In this document: piece by piece, positions 17,194 to 26,342 of the stretch
How positions within the stretch are numbered: the stretch's first letter is position 1
Layout: each line of letters begins with the position of its first letter
Origin: Rhizobium sp. RU33A
GTDB taxonomy: Bacteria > Pseudomonadota > Alphaproteobacteria > Rhizobiales > Rhizobiaceae
Length of the DNA: 64,000 nt
Reading direction: 5' to 3'
NCBI RefSeq assembly: GCF_900156055.1
Contig: NZ_FTMQ01000003.1
Coordinates: 62,001-126,000 of the forward strand
The notes under the pieces: generated by a model
The model's input: only the letters and a program-made list of their open reading frames with translations
What the model was told of the DNA's origin: nothing
The model's database searches: none
Program-made: the position numbers and the translations under genes

Positions 17194-17302
17194 CCCTCAT
17201 CCTGAGGTGGGAGCGAAGCGACCCTCGAAGGACGAGGGCGGGTGGAGGAATCGGGGCCTCGATCCTTCGAGGCCTGCTGACGCAGGCACCTCAGGATGAG
17301 GG
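17194..17302. repeat. Palindromic intergenic repeat, family A
   Basis: CCCTCATCCTGAGGTG at 17194-17209 is exactly inverted as CACCTCAGGATGAGGG at 17287-17302, with a second inner hairpin (CCTCGAAGGACGAGG, CTCGATCCTTCGAGG) between. This 109-bp element recurs at 18072-18195 and 52921-53032. A partial family-B arm (CCTCCCCCTTGAGTGGGGAGG) precedes it at about 17149-17170. Confidence 0.85.
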
Positions 17303-17350
17303 GATGCCAAAGCACCCACCTCTCCTCAAGGGTAGGGGGACATATTTGCC

Positions 17351-18025
17351 TTACAGCAGCTTCAGCAGCGCCTTCGCCGCCTCTTCCGATGAGGCCGGGT
17401 TCTGGCCGGTCACCAGTTTGCCGTCTGTCACCACATGCACGCCCCAGTCGGCTCCCTTTTCATACAGCCCGCCGCGCTCCGCCAGCATGTCTTCGACCAG
17501 GAAGGGCACGACGTCCGTCAGGCCAACGGCCTCTTCTTCCGAATTGGTGAAGCCCGTCACCTTGCGGCCCTTGACCAGCGGCTGGCCGTCCTTGCCCTTG
17601 ACGTGACGCAGCACGCCCGGCGCGTGGCAGACCACACCGATCGGGCGATCCTTGGCAGCGAAAGCCTCGATCAGCGCAATGCTGTCCCGGTCTTCGGCCA
17701 GATCCCAGAGCGGGCCGTGGCCACCCGGATAAAAGACCGCGTCGAAATCAGCCGGGTCGATGTGGGACAGCGGCGTGGTCGAGGCCAGCAGCTGCTGTGC
17801 CGTCTGGTCCGCCTTGAACCGGTCGGTCGCCTCAGTTTGCGCATCCGGCTCGTCGCTCTTCGGATCGAGCGGCGGCTGGCCGCCCTTCGGCGAGGCGAGC
17901 GTGATCTCGGCGCCAGCATCCTTCATCACGTAATAGGGGGCGGCGAATTCTTCCAGCCAGAAGCCCGTCTTCTTGCCGGTATCGCCGAGCTGGTCATGCG
18001 AGGTGAGAACCATGAGAATTTTCAT
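17351..18025 (-). CDS. DJ-1/PfpI family protein (type 1 glutamine amidotransferase-like)
   Basis: A 224-residue DJ-1/PfpI-superfamily protein. It has the opening MKILMVLTSHDQLGDTGKKTGFWLEE, the FYPGGHGPLWDL loop with catalytic-site His/Asp, and the nucleophilic elbow GVVCHAPGVL with the Cys. Such proteins act as glyoxalase III/deglycase-like or chaperone enzymes in carbonyl stress. It lies between two family-A repeats and next to a CurA-like reductase, suggesting a role in electrophile detoxification. Confidence 0.88.
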   Translation of the reverse strand: MKILMVLTSHDQLGDTGKKTGFWLEEFAAPYYVMKDAGAEITLASPKGGQPPLDPKSDEPDAQTEATDRFKADQTAQQLLASTTPLSHIDPADFDAVFYPGGHGPLWDLAEDRDSIALIEAFAAKDRPIGVVCHAPGVLRHVKGKDGQPLVKGRKVTGFTNSEEEAVGLTDVVPFLVEDMLAERGGLYEKGADWGVHVVTDGKLVTGQNPASSEEAAKALLKLL

Positions 18026-18071
18026 CGGTGTTTTCCTTTGTATTGTCTGGGGGGTATTCATGTTCGCTTCG

Positions 18072-18195
18072 GAGGCCTCGCCCCTCGAGGTCCGGCTGCG
18101 CCGGACACCTCAGGGTGAGGGGAGATCTTGGTGTTTCAGGCGACAGACGCCCTCATCCTGAGGTGCCCTCGCCAAGGCGAGGGCCTCGAAGGATC
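18072..18195. repeat. Palindromic intergenic repeat, family A, rearranged copy
   Basis: The two halves of the 17194-17302 element occur in reversed order: ACACCTCAGGGTGAGGGG at 18104-18122 and CCCTCATCCTGAGGTG from about 18149, followed by a CCCTCGCC/GGCGAGGG hairpin. It fills the gap between the DJ-1 and CurA-like genes. Confidence 0.7.
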
Positions 18196-18207
18196 AGTTG
18201 CGCGGGG

Positions 18208-19245
18208 TCAGTCATTCGGCCCGACGCGGATCACCCGCTTGCCGAAGGCTTCGCCGTTGAGCAGGCCGATAAAGGCGCGGGGCGCCTGTTCCAGCCCGTC
18301 GATCATCTCTTCGCGGTATTTGATTTTGCCGGCCTCGACCCAGCCGGCCATTTCCTTGGAAAATTCCGGGTAGAGATGGCCGAAGTCGTCGAAGACGATG
18401 AAGCCGCGCACGGTGACGCGCTTCTTCAGGAAGAGCCCCATCAGCCAGCCCAAGCGGTCGGGCCCCTCGGGAAGCGAGGTCGCATTGTACTGGGCGATCA
18501 GTCCGCAAAGCGGAATGCGCGCAGCCGTGTTGAGAAGCGGCGCGACCGCATCGAACACCTGGCCGCCGACATTCTCGAAATAGATGTCGATGCCGTCAGG
18601 CACCGCCTGCTTCAATGCCTCCGCAAACCCATCAGCCTTGTAGTCGACGCAGGCATCGAAGCCGAGCGTGTCGGTGGCATGGGCGCATTTGTCCGGACCA
18701 CCGGCGATGCCGACGACCTTCAGCCCGAGGATCTTGCCGATCTGCCCGACGGTCGAGCCGACGGGACCGGTCGCACCTGCTACCACCAGCGTTTCGCCGG
18801 CCTTCGGCTTGCCGATTTCCTTGAGGCCCGACCAGGCGGTGAAGCCCGGCATGCCGGTCACCCCGAGCGCCCACGAGGGATGGCTGGGATGGCCGCCAAG
18901 CGGCGTCACGCCCCGACCGTCGGAAAGCGCATAGTCCTGCCAGCCGGTGAAGCCGACGACCCAGTCACCCGCCTGGAAGCCCTCGAGCTTCGAGGTCACC
19001 ACGCGCGACACGGTACCACCGACCATGGTCTGGCCGATCTCGACCGGCGCCGCATAGGAGGGGGCATCACTCATCCGCCCACGCATGTAAGGGTCGAGCG
19101 AAAGAAAGACGGTGCGCAGCAGCATCTGGCCGTCTGCCGGTTCGGGAATGTCGACGTTCTCGAGCCGCAGTGTCTGATCGTTGGGTTCGCCCTTCGGGCG
19201 CTCTGCCAGAACGAAGCGGCGGTTGGTATCGGTCGATTGCGGCAT
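18208..19245 (-). CDS. Zinc-free NADP-dependent medium-chain reductase (CurA/alkenal reductase type)
   Basis: A 345-residue MDR-superfamily enzyme. Features are LDPYMRGRMSDAPSY and VVGFTGWQDYAL near the N-terminus, the Rossmann loop VAGATGPVGSTVGQIGK, and YFENVGGQVFDAVAPLL. It lacks the zinc-ligand set of alcohol dehydrogenases. This group reduces the C=C bond of alpha,beta-unsaturated carbonyls (curcumin, alkenals, prostaglandins). It begins at an ATG with GGAG upstream (19243-19245). Co-orientation with the DJ-1 gene suggests linked reactive-carbonyl defence. Confidence 0.9.
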   Translation of the reverse strand: MPQSTDTNRRFVLAERPKGEPNDQTLRLENVDIPEPADGQMLLRTVFLSLDPYMRGRMSDAPSYAAPVEIGQTMVGGTVSRVVTSKLEGFQAGDWVVGFTGWQDYALSDGRGVTPLGGHPSHPSWALGVTGMPGFTAWSGLKEIGKPKAGETLVVAGATGPVGSTVGQIGKILGLKVVGIAGGPDKCAHATDTLGFDACVDYKADGFAEALKQAVPDGIDIYFENVGGQVFDAVAPLLNTAARIPLCGLIAQYNATSLPEGPDRLGWLMGLFLKKRVTVRGFIVFDDFGHLYPEFSKEMAGWVEAGKIKYREEMIDGLEQAPRAFIGLLNGEAFGKRVIRVGPND

Positions 19246-19432
19246 GAAAATTCTCCTGTCTTGCAAGGCCTGTCCGTCTCGGCCGGGCCATGAGCACGAT
19301 GGCCGTTCGATCGTCGGTCGCGCCTCTGCGCTCATCGAAGACGACAGCCATGAGCCATGACAACGACACCCGGATGGCGTTGTTCCATGACATCCTGTCG
19401 CGGCCATGACGACAGGGAAACGGAGCGCCGAA

Positions 19433-19660
19433 CACCTCCCCCTTGAGGGGGGAGGTCGCCGCGAAAGCGGCGGGTGGGGGTGAAACATCCGGCGGCTACA
19501 ATGCACTGGGCAGAGCCGGTGCTTTGCCCATTCACCCCACCCCGGAGCTCCGCTTCGACCCTCCCCCTCAAGGGGAGGGTGATGAAACCGCTGACGCCGT
19601 TCTTTCTCTTCTCCCCAGCGGGGAGAAGGTGGCGCTCAAGCGCCGGATGAGGGGGCGCGC
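19433..19660. repeat. Family-B and family-C palindromic repeats
   Basis: Family B (19433-19583) opens CACCTCCCCCTTGAGGGGGG, includes a GCCGCGAAAGCGGC hairpin and ends with CTCCCCCTCAAGGGGAGGG. Family C (about 19605-19660) is a TTCTCCCCAGCGGGGAGAA hairpin plus a GGCGCTCAAGCGCC hairpin. Together with flanks they account for most of the 496-bp gap 19246-19741; no gene is seen there. Confidence 0.8.
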
Positions 19661-19741
19661 GGAGCGCAAGCAAGTCATCACGGGTCCGCCCACCCCCCTC
19701 AGCCTTCCTCCGCTCCGAGCACGGCGGCGTCCCGTGCCGGC

Positions 19742-20488
19742 TCACTCGATCCGCACCCGCGCCATCTCGCCGCGAATGCTGATCTCGGGCTTGGCGCCGG
19801 GCGTGTTCGGCAAGGCGCTGTCGACGAAGGAGGCGACGGCCTCGACGCCATAGGAGATCGGCGTCGGCACGAGGAACATCACGGTCGCATCCAGCATCTT
19901 GCCGGAAATGCGGATCTCTTCGGTGTTCATCACCCGCTCGAAGGCGAGCCGTGCACGCAAGGCCGCACCCGAGACGGCGACAGACGCGGCATGGCCGGTC
20001 AGGGCGAAGTCGCCGGCATCGCTGTCGACGGTGATGGCACCGAAGTCACCGGCAAGCCGCATGCGCGCGGCATCCTGGCGGATCGAGATCCGGGTCTGCG
20101 GCGGCAGGGTAGCCGTCAGGGACAGCGTGCAGTCGTCCCAATCGTTCCAGCCGAAGAAGCCGCCCCGATCGCCCATGTCGACATGAAGCGTATCGCCGTC
20201 CCGCCGCATCTGAGCCTCACCCATGCAGTCGCCGGCAAACCAGCCGGACCGCCAGATCGCGCCCCAGCCATGCCGTGTGCCCGAGAGAACAGCCTCCCGC
20301 GCGCCGTCGCCCCCGGTGGAAATGGCGATGTCGCTCGCAGCCCCGGTCACCGAAAGCTGGGTCACGCCGGTGAGATCGATCGGACCTGACAGCGCGTCGC
20401 TTGCCCGGATCATCTGCACACCACCGTCGATGATGGCGAGGCCGATGATCCCGCCGAGGATGGAAAGAAGAATGGTTCGCTTGCGCAT
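19742..20488 (-). CDS. DUF4097-like beta-strand-rich exported or membrane-anchored protein
   Basis: A 248-residue protein with an N-terminal hydrophobic anchor (ILLSILGGIIGLAIIDGGVQ) followed by a repetitive beta pattern: LTGVTQLSVTGAASDIAIS, LTATLPPQTRISIRQDAARMRLAGDFGAITVDSDAGDFALTGHAASVAVSGA. This resembles the right-handed beta-solenoid of DUF4097/GIN-type putative adhesins. Location would be the periplasmic face. It is divergent from the AraC regulator gene, which may control it. Function is unknown. Confidence 0.6.
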   Translation of the reverse strand: MRKRTILLSILGGIIGLAIIDGGVQMIRASDALSGPIDLTGVTQLSVTGAASDIAISTGGDGAREAVLSGTRHGWGAIWRSGWFAGDCMGEAQMRRDGDTLHVDMGDRGGFFGWNDWDDCTLSLTATLPPQTRISIRQDAARMRLAGDFGAITVDSDAGDFALTGHAASVAVSGAALRARLAFERVMNTEEIRISGKMLDATVMFLVPTPISYGVEAVASFVDSALPNTPGAKPEISIRGEMARVRIE

Positions 20489-20614
20489 GAAGGGCACTCC
20501 TGGTTTGGCGCGTCCGTTTCGGCCGGCCGGTTTCGATGCCCTCATCTCCGTCGAGAAACCGGTCATCCGCGACCTCGATCGCGATCCGGGTCGACCGGGA
20601 TCGCGCTTTCGGTC

Positions 20615-21799
20615 ATGGTCGCAGCACGCTCACTTGGCCTCCATGATCGAAACATTCGCATGCTGCTCGTCCCGCTCTCCTTTCTCGTCGCCCTGTTCCT
20701 TGCCGTCTTCCTCGTCCGCCTTCTCGGTGAAGGCCGCGAAAGCTGGCGCCGCAATAGCCTTTTCCTCGCGCTGCTGGCGCTCTATGTGGTGCAGAGCCTG
20801 CTGGTCGGGTTGCGCTGGGGCTATGGGGTGATGGCCGTGCTGCCGGCCTTGCCGGTGATGGCGAGCCTCGTGCCGGCGCTCTCCTTCCTCGCCTTCCGCG
20901 ATCTCACCCGTGAAGAACCGGGGCTCTCGGTCCGCGACTGGCCCCATCTTCTCCCGACAGTCGCGACGCTGCTGCTGCTTTTGCTTGGCCGGGCACCGGT
21001 CGATCTCGTCATCATCGCCAATTTCCTCGGTTATGGTCTGGGGCTGCTCTGGCTCGCCCGCCTTGGTCCCGACGGGCTGATCGCCGCCCGCCTCGATGGC
21101 TCGCTGCGCTCCTTCCGCGCCCTGCTGCTGACCGGCATCGCCCTGATTGCCTCGGCCCTGACGGATGTCGCGATCAGCCTCGACATGCTCTGGTCCGGCG
21201 GCCGCTATTCACCCATGGTCGTCTCGGCCGCCACCACGCTGATCCTGCTGCTCCTCGGCATCGGCGCCGTCACCGCCGGCCAGGAAGAGGCGGGCGAGGG
21301 GGCTGATACCGTTGCCGATCGGACGAGCGCTCTTGAGCCTCGCGCCATGTCCGACCGCGACCGGCCGTCACCCGTGCGCATGGATGCGGCGAACACGTCC
21401 GCCTCTGTCCCTGCCTTTCCCACACCGACCAAGGCAGCCACTGAAGATCACCGTCAGATCGCAACTGCGCTTGATGACCTGATGCGGGAGAAACGCCTCT
21501 GGGCGGATCCGGATCTCAACCTCGCCCGCCTTGCACGCCGCCTCGGCCTGCCTGCCCGCGCGGTCTCGGAAGCGGTCAACCGCGTCCATGGCATCAGCGT
21601 CTCGCATTACGTCAACAACCACCGCATATCCGAGGCCTGCCGCCTGCTTAACGACACCGACATGTCAGTTACCCGCATCCTCTTCGAGGCGGGTTTCATG
21701 ACCAAATCCAACTTCAACCGTGAATTCCTGCGCGTGACCGGTGAAAGCCCCAGCGACTGGCGACGCGCACAAAACCTTGGACTGGCAAAGACCTGCTAG
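20615..21799 (+). CDS. Membrane-anchored AraC-family transcriptional regulator
   Basis: Up to 394 residues. The N-terminal half has about six hydrophobic segments (LLVPLSFLVALFLAVFLV to the VVSAATTLILLLLGIGAV helix), then a polar linker (residues about 220-290) and a C-terminal AraC helix-turn-helix pair: LNLARLARRLGLPARAVSEAVNRVHGISVSHYVN and DMSVTRILFEAGFMTKSNFNREFLRVTGESPSDWRR. Such membrane AraC proteins transmit an envelope signal directly to DNA. The start is uncertain; an ATG at 20660 immediately before the first helix is equally likely. It is divergent from the DUF4097-like gene. Confidence 0.85.
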   Translation: MVAARSLGLHDRNIRMLLVPLSFLVALFLAVFLVRLLGEGRESWRRNSLFLALLALYVVQSLLVGLRWGYGVMAVLPALPVMASLVPALSFLAFRDLTREEPGLSVRDWPHLLPTVATLLLLLLGRAPVDLVIIANFLGYGLGLLWLARLGPDGLIAARLDGSLRSFRALLLTGIALIASALTDVAISLDMLWSGGRYSPMVVSAATTLILLLLGIGAVTAGQEEAGEGADTVADRTSALEPRAMSDRDRPSPVRMDAANTSASVPAFPTPTKAATEDHRQIATALDDLMREKRLWADPDLNLARLARRLGLPARAVSEAVNRVHGISVSHYVNNHRISEACRLLNDTDMSVTRILFEAGFMTKSNFNREFLRVTGESPSDWRRAQNLGLAKTC

Positions 21800-21836
21800 C
21801 GAGGATATACTCAGATCCTTGAAGGGATATGCTGCC

Positions 21837-22079
21837 ATGCCGCTATACATCAGGGATCCCGAGGTGGACCAACTCACAAACGAATTGATCGGCCTCACCC
21901 GCACGACCAAGGTGGAGGCGGTCAGGGATGCGCTGAAGGACGCCATTGCAAGCCGGAAGGCGAAGCTGTCGATCCGAGATCGCCTTGCCACCACGCTTGC
22001 CATGGCTGACGCGGCCGGCCCTTTCCATCCTGGTGACCACAAACGGGAATCCGACGAGATGTGGGGCGAGGACGACTGA
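21837..22079 (+). CDS. vapB: VapB-type antitoxin (PSK/Rv0623-like family)
   Basis: An 80-residue antitoxin beginning MPLYIRDPEVDQLTNELIGLTRTTKVEAVRDAL, the typical ribbon-helix-helix opening of this VapB family, followed by a coiled region and an acidic tail (HKRESDEMWGEDD) that would wrap the toxin. Its TGA overlaps the toxin ATG (TGATG). The ATG at 21837 has GAAGGGA upstream. It lies 38 bases after the AraC gene, suggesting insertion at its 3' end. Confidence 0.87.
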   Translation: MPLYIRDPEVDQLTNELIGLTRTTKVEAVRDALKDAIASRKAKLSIRDRLATTLAMADAAGPFHPGDHKRESDEMWGEDD

Positions 22080-22504
22080 TGATTTTCATCGACGCCTCCG
22101 TCGCCGTCGCGATCATCACCCGGGAGGATGATGCCGATGCGCTCATGGATCGATTGGAGAAAGAAGGCGGGCCGTTTTACGTTTCGGCAGTCATGAAACT
22201 CGAAACGAGCCTATCTGTCGCGCGCCGACTGGCTGGTCCGGGCAACCCCGCGACCTCGGATATGCTCGCCATGGCGAGGCGACTTGTCGACCAGTTCATT
22301 ACCGATCTGGAGGCCCGTGATGTTCCCATTGCGGACGACGTTGCCAATAAAGCTTTGGATGCCGCCCAGCGGTTCGGCAAGATCGTCAACCATGCGGCCC
22401 GGCTCAACATGGGCGATTGTTTCGCTCACGCCTGCGCAACAGCAAGCCAGACCCGCGTCGCTTACAAGGGCGACGATTTCGTCCACACCGATATCGGCTG
22501 GTGA
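22079..22504 (+). CDS. vapC: VapC-type PIN-domain ribonuclease toxin
   Basis: A 141-residue PIN toxin. The conserved acidic residues are visible in MIFIDASVAVAII (first Asp), VMKLETSLS (Glu) and MGDCFAHACATA (third Asp), followed by VAYKGDDFVHTDI (fourth). These coordinate the metal for RNA cleavage, usually of tRNA or rRNA. It overlaps vapB by one base, giving translational coupling. Confidence 0.9.
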   Translation: MIFIDASVAVAIITREDDADALMDRLEKEGGPFYVSAVMKLETSLSVARRLAGPGNPATSDMLAMARRLVDQFITDLEARDVPIADDVANKALDAAQRFGKIVNHAARLNMGDCFAHACATASQTRVAYKGDDFVHTDIGW

Positions 22505-22505
22505 T

Positions 22506-22653
22506 CACCCACCTCCCCCTTGAGGGGGGAGGTCGCCGCGAAGCGGCGGGTGGGGGTGACCAGAGCCTAGAGTTCGATCTTTTCGGTAAGCGCTGACGCC
22601 TCCACGTCACCCCACCCCGGAGCTTCGCTCCGATCCTCCCCCTCAAGGGAAGG
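22506..22653. repeat. Palindromic repeat, family B
   Basis: The element opens CACCTCCCCCTTGAGGGGGG, contains GCCGCGAAGCGGC and ends with a degenerate CTCCCCCTCAAGGG. It matches 19433-19583 and fills the convergent vapC-recQ gap. Confidence 0.8.
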
Positions 22654-22661
22654 GCGAAACC

Positions 22662-24518
22662 TCACCGCGAATAGGCCGTGATCACTTCGAGAAACGCATC
22701 GCCGTAACGCTCCAGCTTCGATTGGCCGATGCCGGAAATCGACAGCATCTCATCCTCGTCCATCGGCCGTTCGGTCGCGAGTGCAACCAGCGTCGTGTCG
22801 GGGAAGATGACGTAAGGCGGCACCGATTGCTCGCGGGCGAGCTCCATGCGCTTGGCGCGCAGGGCCTCGAACAGTTCCTGATCCGCCTGGTCGAGCCCGG
22901 CCTTGGCCTGCGCCGTGCGCGAGGACTGGCCGCGCGCTGCCTTGCCCGTGGTCGGCCGGTCCTTGCGGAAGCGCACATCGACCTCGCGCTTGAAGACCGT
23001 GCGCGCACTTTCCTCCAGCGTCAGTGCACCGTAAGCCGTGTGGTCGACACGGATATAGCCGGCCGCCAAAAGCTGGCGATAGACCGATTGCCAGGTCTTC
23101 GCCGGCAGATCCTTGCCCGCGCCGAAGACCGGCATGTCCGTATGGCCGAAACGGATCGTCTTGTCGTTTTCATTGCCGGTGAGCACGTCGATCAGATGCC
23201 CGGTGCCGAAGCGCTCTCCGGTGCGGTAGATCGCGGCCAGCGCCTTGATTGCCGCCTCTGAGCCGTCCCAGGTCTCGACAGGCTTCAGGCAGGTATCGCA
23301 ATTGCCGCATTGGCCCGCGTGGCTCTCGCCGAAATGTTTGAGGATCGCCTGACGCCGGCAGCCGGGCGTCTCGCAGATGGCCAAGAGCGCATTGAGCTTG
23401 GCCCGTTCCACCCGCTTGATGTCGTCGGCCGCACCACCCTCATCGATCATCCGCCCGCGCTGGATGACATCGGCCATGCCATAGGCCATCCACACCTCGG
23501 ACGGCAGACCGTCGCGCCCAGCGCGCCCCGTCTCCTGATAATAGGCCTCGACCGAACCCGGCAGGTCGAGATGCGCGACGTAACGCACATTCGGCTTGTC
23601 GATGCCCATGCCAAACGCAACCGTGGCGACCAGGCACAGGTCTTCCTCTTTCAGGAATGCGTCCTGGTTTGAGTCGCGCAGCGCCCGGTCCATGCCGGCA
23701 TGATAGGGGAGCGCCCGGATCCCCTGGTCGTCGAGCCAGCTGGCGATCTCATCGACCTTGGCGCGCGACAGGCAATAGACAATGCCGCTCGATCCCTTGT
23801 GGCGCGAGAGAAACCGGAGCAGTTGCTGGCGCGGCTGGTCACGCTCGACGATCTCATAGGCGATGTTCGGCCTATCGAATGAGGTGGTAAAGACTTGTGC
23901 ATCGTCCAGCCGCAGCCGGGCAATGATGTCTTCCCGCGTATGCGGATCGGCGGTCGCCGTCAGCGCCAGCCGCGGCACGCCGGGAAAGAGATCGGCAAGC
24001 TTGCCGAGTTCGCGATATTCAGGCCGGAAATCATGCCCCCATTGCGAAACGCAATGGGCCTCGTCGATGGCGAAAAGCGCGATTTCCACGCCTTGCATCA
24101 TCTCGATGAAGCCTGGGGTCGCGGTCCGCTCCGGTGTCACATAGAGAAAGTCGAGCTCGCCGCGATCGAGCGCCCGACGGATCTCGACATATTCCTCGCG
24201 GCTCAGCGTCGAGTTGAGTGCCGCAGCCTTGACGCCGAGACCCTTCAAGGCCTCCACCTGGTCGCGCATCAGGGCAATCAGCGGCGAAACGACAACGCCG
24301 ACGCCCGGCCGGCAGAGTGCGGGCACCTGGAAACAGAGCGATTTGCCAGCCCCCGTCGGAAACAGCACCACGGCATCGCCGCCGGACACCACATGGCTGA
24401 CCACTTCGGCCTGACGCCCGCGAAAGGCGGAATAGCCATAGACGCGCTTCAGAACGGAAAGCGGACCTTCCTCTGCCTGGGCGGAAAAGAGCGGATCGGT
24501 AAGGGAGTGAGTCGGCAT
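22662..24518 (-). CDS. recQ: ATP-dependent DNA helicase RecQ
   Basis: A 618-residue 3'-5' DNA helicase of the RecF recombination pathway. Walker A is [12 protein letters not shown] (near residue 54), Walker B is [20 protein letters not shown], and helicase motif VI reads [10 protein letters not shown]. The zinc-binding RQC region shows [21 protein letters not shown], and an HRDC domain ends the protein ([25 protein letters not shown]...[13 protein letters not shown]). All domains of full-length RecQ are present. Start ATG at 24518; no ribosome site anomaly. Confidence 0.95.
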   Translation of the reverse strand: MPTHSLTDPLFSAQAEEGPLSVLKRVYGYSAFRGRQAEVVSHVVSGGDAVVLFPTGAGKSLCFQVPALCRPGVGVVVSPLIALMRDQVEALKGLGVKAAALNSTLSREEYVEIRRALDRGELDFLYVTPERTATPGFIEMMQGVEIALFAIDEAHCVSQWGHDFRPEYRELGKLADLFPGVPRLALTATADPHTREDIIARLRLDDAQVFTTSFDRPNIAYEIVERDQPRQQLLRFLSRHKGSSGIVYCLSRAKVDEIASWLDDQGIRALPYHAGMDRALRDSNQDAFLKEEDLCLVATVAFGMGIDKPNVRYVAHLDLPGSVEAYYQETGRAGRDGLPSEVWMAYGMADVIQRGRMIDEGGAADDIKRVERAKLNALLAICETPGCRRQAILKHFGESHAGQCGNCDTCLKPVETWDGSEAAIKALAAIYRTGERFGTGHLIDVLTGNENDKTIRFGHTDMPVFGAGKDLPAKTWQSVYRQLLAAGYIRVDHTAYGALTLEESARTVFKREVDVRFRKDRPTTGKAARGQSSRTAQAKAGLDQADQELFEALRAKRMELAREQSVPPYVIFPDTTLVALATERPMDEDEMLSISGIGQSKLERYGDAFLEVITAYSR

Positions 24519-24566
24519 GATCAGAGGGTTTAGCCGAGAGGGCAGGGGATGGCCACAGCAAAGCAG

Positions 24567-24589
24567 AAGGGCGCCCATGAGGCGCCCTT
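24567..24589 (-). terminator. Terminator between the TylF-type gene and recQ
   Basis: AAGGGCGCC/GGCGCCCTT arms with a 5-base loop, followed on the minus strand by a TTCTGCTTTG tract, lie 25 bases after the TylF-type stop. Confidence 0.6.
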
Positions 24590-24613
24590 ACAATGAACGC
24601 GGTGAAACGCCGC

Positions 24614-25339
24614 TCAGACCCAGCGGTTGAAGCAGCCGTTGACCCGCACAGCCACCTGCTGGTGGTTGAGGTTCAGTGCGATGTATTCGTATTGCAGACC
24701 GGTGCTCACGGCGAATTCCTGGAACGCCTTGAATTCATGCAGCTCCCAGCCCGGATAATTGAAGTATTCGTCGAACAGGATGATCGTGCCGGGCACGATG
24801 CGCTCGCGCAACTGCGTGAAGACGGTCTGCGTCGAAGAATAGAGATCGCAGTCGACATGCAGGAAGGAGAGCGGCCCCGGATGCGAGTCGAGGAAGGTCG
24901 GCAGCGTCCGGTCGAACCAGCCGATGACGAGCTCGACATTCGGCTCCACAGCCGGCAGGTCGGTGCGGGCAAACGCGCCCTTTTCATAACCCTCACGCCA
25001 GCCCTCCGGCAGCCCTTCGAAGCTGTCGAAGCCGTAAACGGTACCCGGCCGCTGCAGGGCAGTCTGGTTGATGGACCTTCCCGAGAAGACGCCGAATTCG
25101 AGACAGAGCCCCGGAACGGTGGCACAGGACAGCGCGTAATCGAGCACCTCGGTTGGCGTGTTCAGGCGCTTGGCACCCGTCATTTGCGTGGACATATACT
25201 GTGCTGCCGAGATCGCGGCAGTGAGGTTCGCCACGGCCTCCAGGTTGTACGATCCGCCTGGCTTCTTGCCGATGACCTCGTTGACGATCAATGCGATGTA
25301 CTGGACGAATTGCGGGCTGCCTATTGTAATCGCTTCCAT
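24614..25339 (-). CDS. TylF/MycF-like class I SAM-dependent methyltransferase
   Basis: A 241-residue methyltransferase with the TylF/macrocin O-methyltransferase layout: GLCLEFGVFSGRSINQTA (SAM loop), YGFDSFEGLPEGWREGYEKGAF, FLHVDCDLYSSTQTVF and GTIILFDEYFNYPGWELHEFKAF with the metal-binding aspartates. Related rhizobial proteins often modify sugars of surface polysaccharides or antibiotics, but no biosynthetic cluster is adjacent. Start ATG at 25339. Confidence 0.87.
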   Translation of the reverse strand: MEAITIGSPQFVQYIALIVNEVIGKKPGGSYNLEAVANLTAAISAAQYMSTQMTGAKRLNTPTEVLDYALSCATVPGLCLEFGVFSGRSINQTALQRPGTVYGFDSFEGLPEGWREGYEKGAFARTDLPAVEPNVELVIGWFDRTLPTFLDSHPGPLSFLHVDCDLYSSTQTVFTQLRERIVPGTIILFDEYFNYPGWELHEFKAFQEFAVSTGLQYEYIALNLNHQQVAVRVNGCFNRWV

Positions 25340-25569
25340 GGTCGTGAGTGCCCTTTGGCGCCGGAGTTTTAGCTCGCTTAGCCCTACATAGGGTGTCTTG
25401 CCCGAGCCTGATCTGCCGCAGGCGGAAGGGCCGCGTCTCAGACCCGGCCGCGTCGCGCCTCTGACGATCGTCCAAGCCTGTGCACAGCGCCAAAGGGCCC
25501 TTGCCGGACGCGGGCCCTCATGTTCCCTTTGCCGCATTTCCGCAACGACCAGAAGATTGCCATTCCCTG

Positions 25570-26142
25570 ATGTCATCTCCCTTGAAACTCTACCTTGCCG
25601 GCCCGGAAGTCTTCCTGCCGAATGCCCGCGCCGTGCTCGATGAAAAGGCTGCAATGACGCGCACCTACGGCTTCGAGCCGATCTGCCCCGGAGACCTCGC
25701 TATCCCGCCCGCCCCGACCAAACGTCAGTTCGGGCTCAACATTTCGGAGATCGACGAGAGCTTCATGAACCGGGCGGATGGCGTGATCGCCAACTTGACC
25801 CCCTTTCGTGGCATCGCCGCTGATCCGGGCACGGTCTTCGAGCTCGGCTACATGTGCGGCGCCGGCAAGATCGTCGCCTGCTACACCAATGTCGCGGAGA
25901 CACATTACCAGCGCACGCTCGCCTGGTATGGCGGCGCGCTCAGCCGCGATGCCGAAGGCCGGATGCGCGGGCCGGACGGTCACTCGCTTGAAGACTTCGA
26001 CATGATCGAGAACCTGATGCTGCATGGCGGCGTCGAGCGCCGCGGCGGCCCGGTGGCCGTGCATGCGGCCGAACCCGAAAAGCTCTTCACCGATCTGACG
26101 GCCTTCGAGCAGTGCCTGAAGGCGCTGGCGGAAAGAGTCTGA
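25570..26142 (+). CDS. Nucleoside 2-deoxyribosyltransferase family protein
   Basis: A 190-residue protein with the family opening LKLYLAGPEVFLPNAR, the acidic Asp in NRADGVIANLTPFRG, and the catalytic Glu in ADPGTVFELGYMCGAGK. Members transfer or hydrolyse deoxyribose of (deoxy)nucleosides in salvage or nucleotide-pool cleaning (DNPH1/RCL-like). It stands alone on the plus strand with start ATG at 25570; a strong hairpin follows at 26175-26201. Confidence 0.88.
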   Translation: MSSPLKLYLAGPEVFLPNARAVLDEKAAMTRTYGFEPICPGDLAIPPAPTKRQFGLNISEIDESFMNRADGVIANLTPFRGIAADPGTVFELGYMCGAGKIVACYTNVAETHYQRTLAWYGGALSRDAEGRMRGPDGHSLEDFDMIENLMLHGGVERRGGPVAVHAAEPEKLFTDLTAFEQCLKALAERV

Positions 26143-26174
26143 ATTCAGGGCTCGGCTACCCTGCCGTTCTAATG

Positions 26175-26201
26175 CCACCCTCCCCGGTGCGGGGAGGGTG
26201 G
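26175..26201. terminator. Strong hairpin between convergent genes
   Basis: CCACCCTCCCCG pairs perfectly with CGGGGAGGGTGG around a 3-base loop. It resembles one arm of the family-B repeats and may terminate transcription from both sides. Confidence 0.5.
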
Positions 26202-26210
26202 TCGTCTCTG

Positions 26211-26342
26211 TCAGGCTTTCTTGGCCGCCGGCTTCGCAGTCGGGTCTTCAAATCGGATGCCGCAATTGTTCTTGATCGAGGCAGCCTCGATTGCCTTCAT
26301 CTCGCCCTTCAAACGCGCGACTTCCGGTGCCGGTGTTGTCCA
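26211..26342 (-). pseudogene. 43-codon open frame in phase with and directly after the msrB stop
   Basis: Immediately after the msrB TGA (26343-26345) the same frame stays open for 43 codons, from W-T-T-P-A-P-E to TGA at 26211-26213. It reads EVARLKGEMKAIEAASIKNN then CGIRFEDP and a Lys/Ala tail, with a protein-like helical composition. There is no start codon except an internal Met (MKAIEAAS). Options are a 3' remnant of another gene, a formerly longer MsrB, or stop-codon read-through. A 31-codon alternative frame with an ATG overlapping the msrB stop also exists but looks less protein-like. Confidence 0.4.
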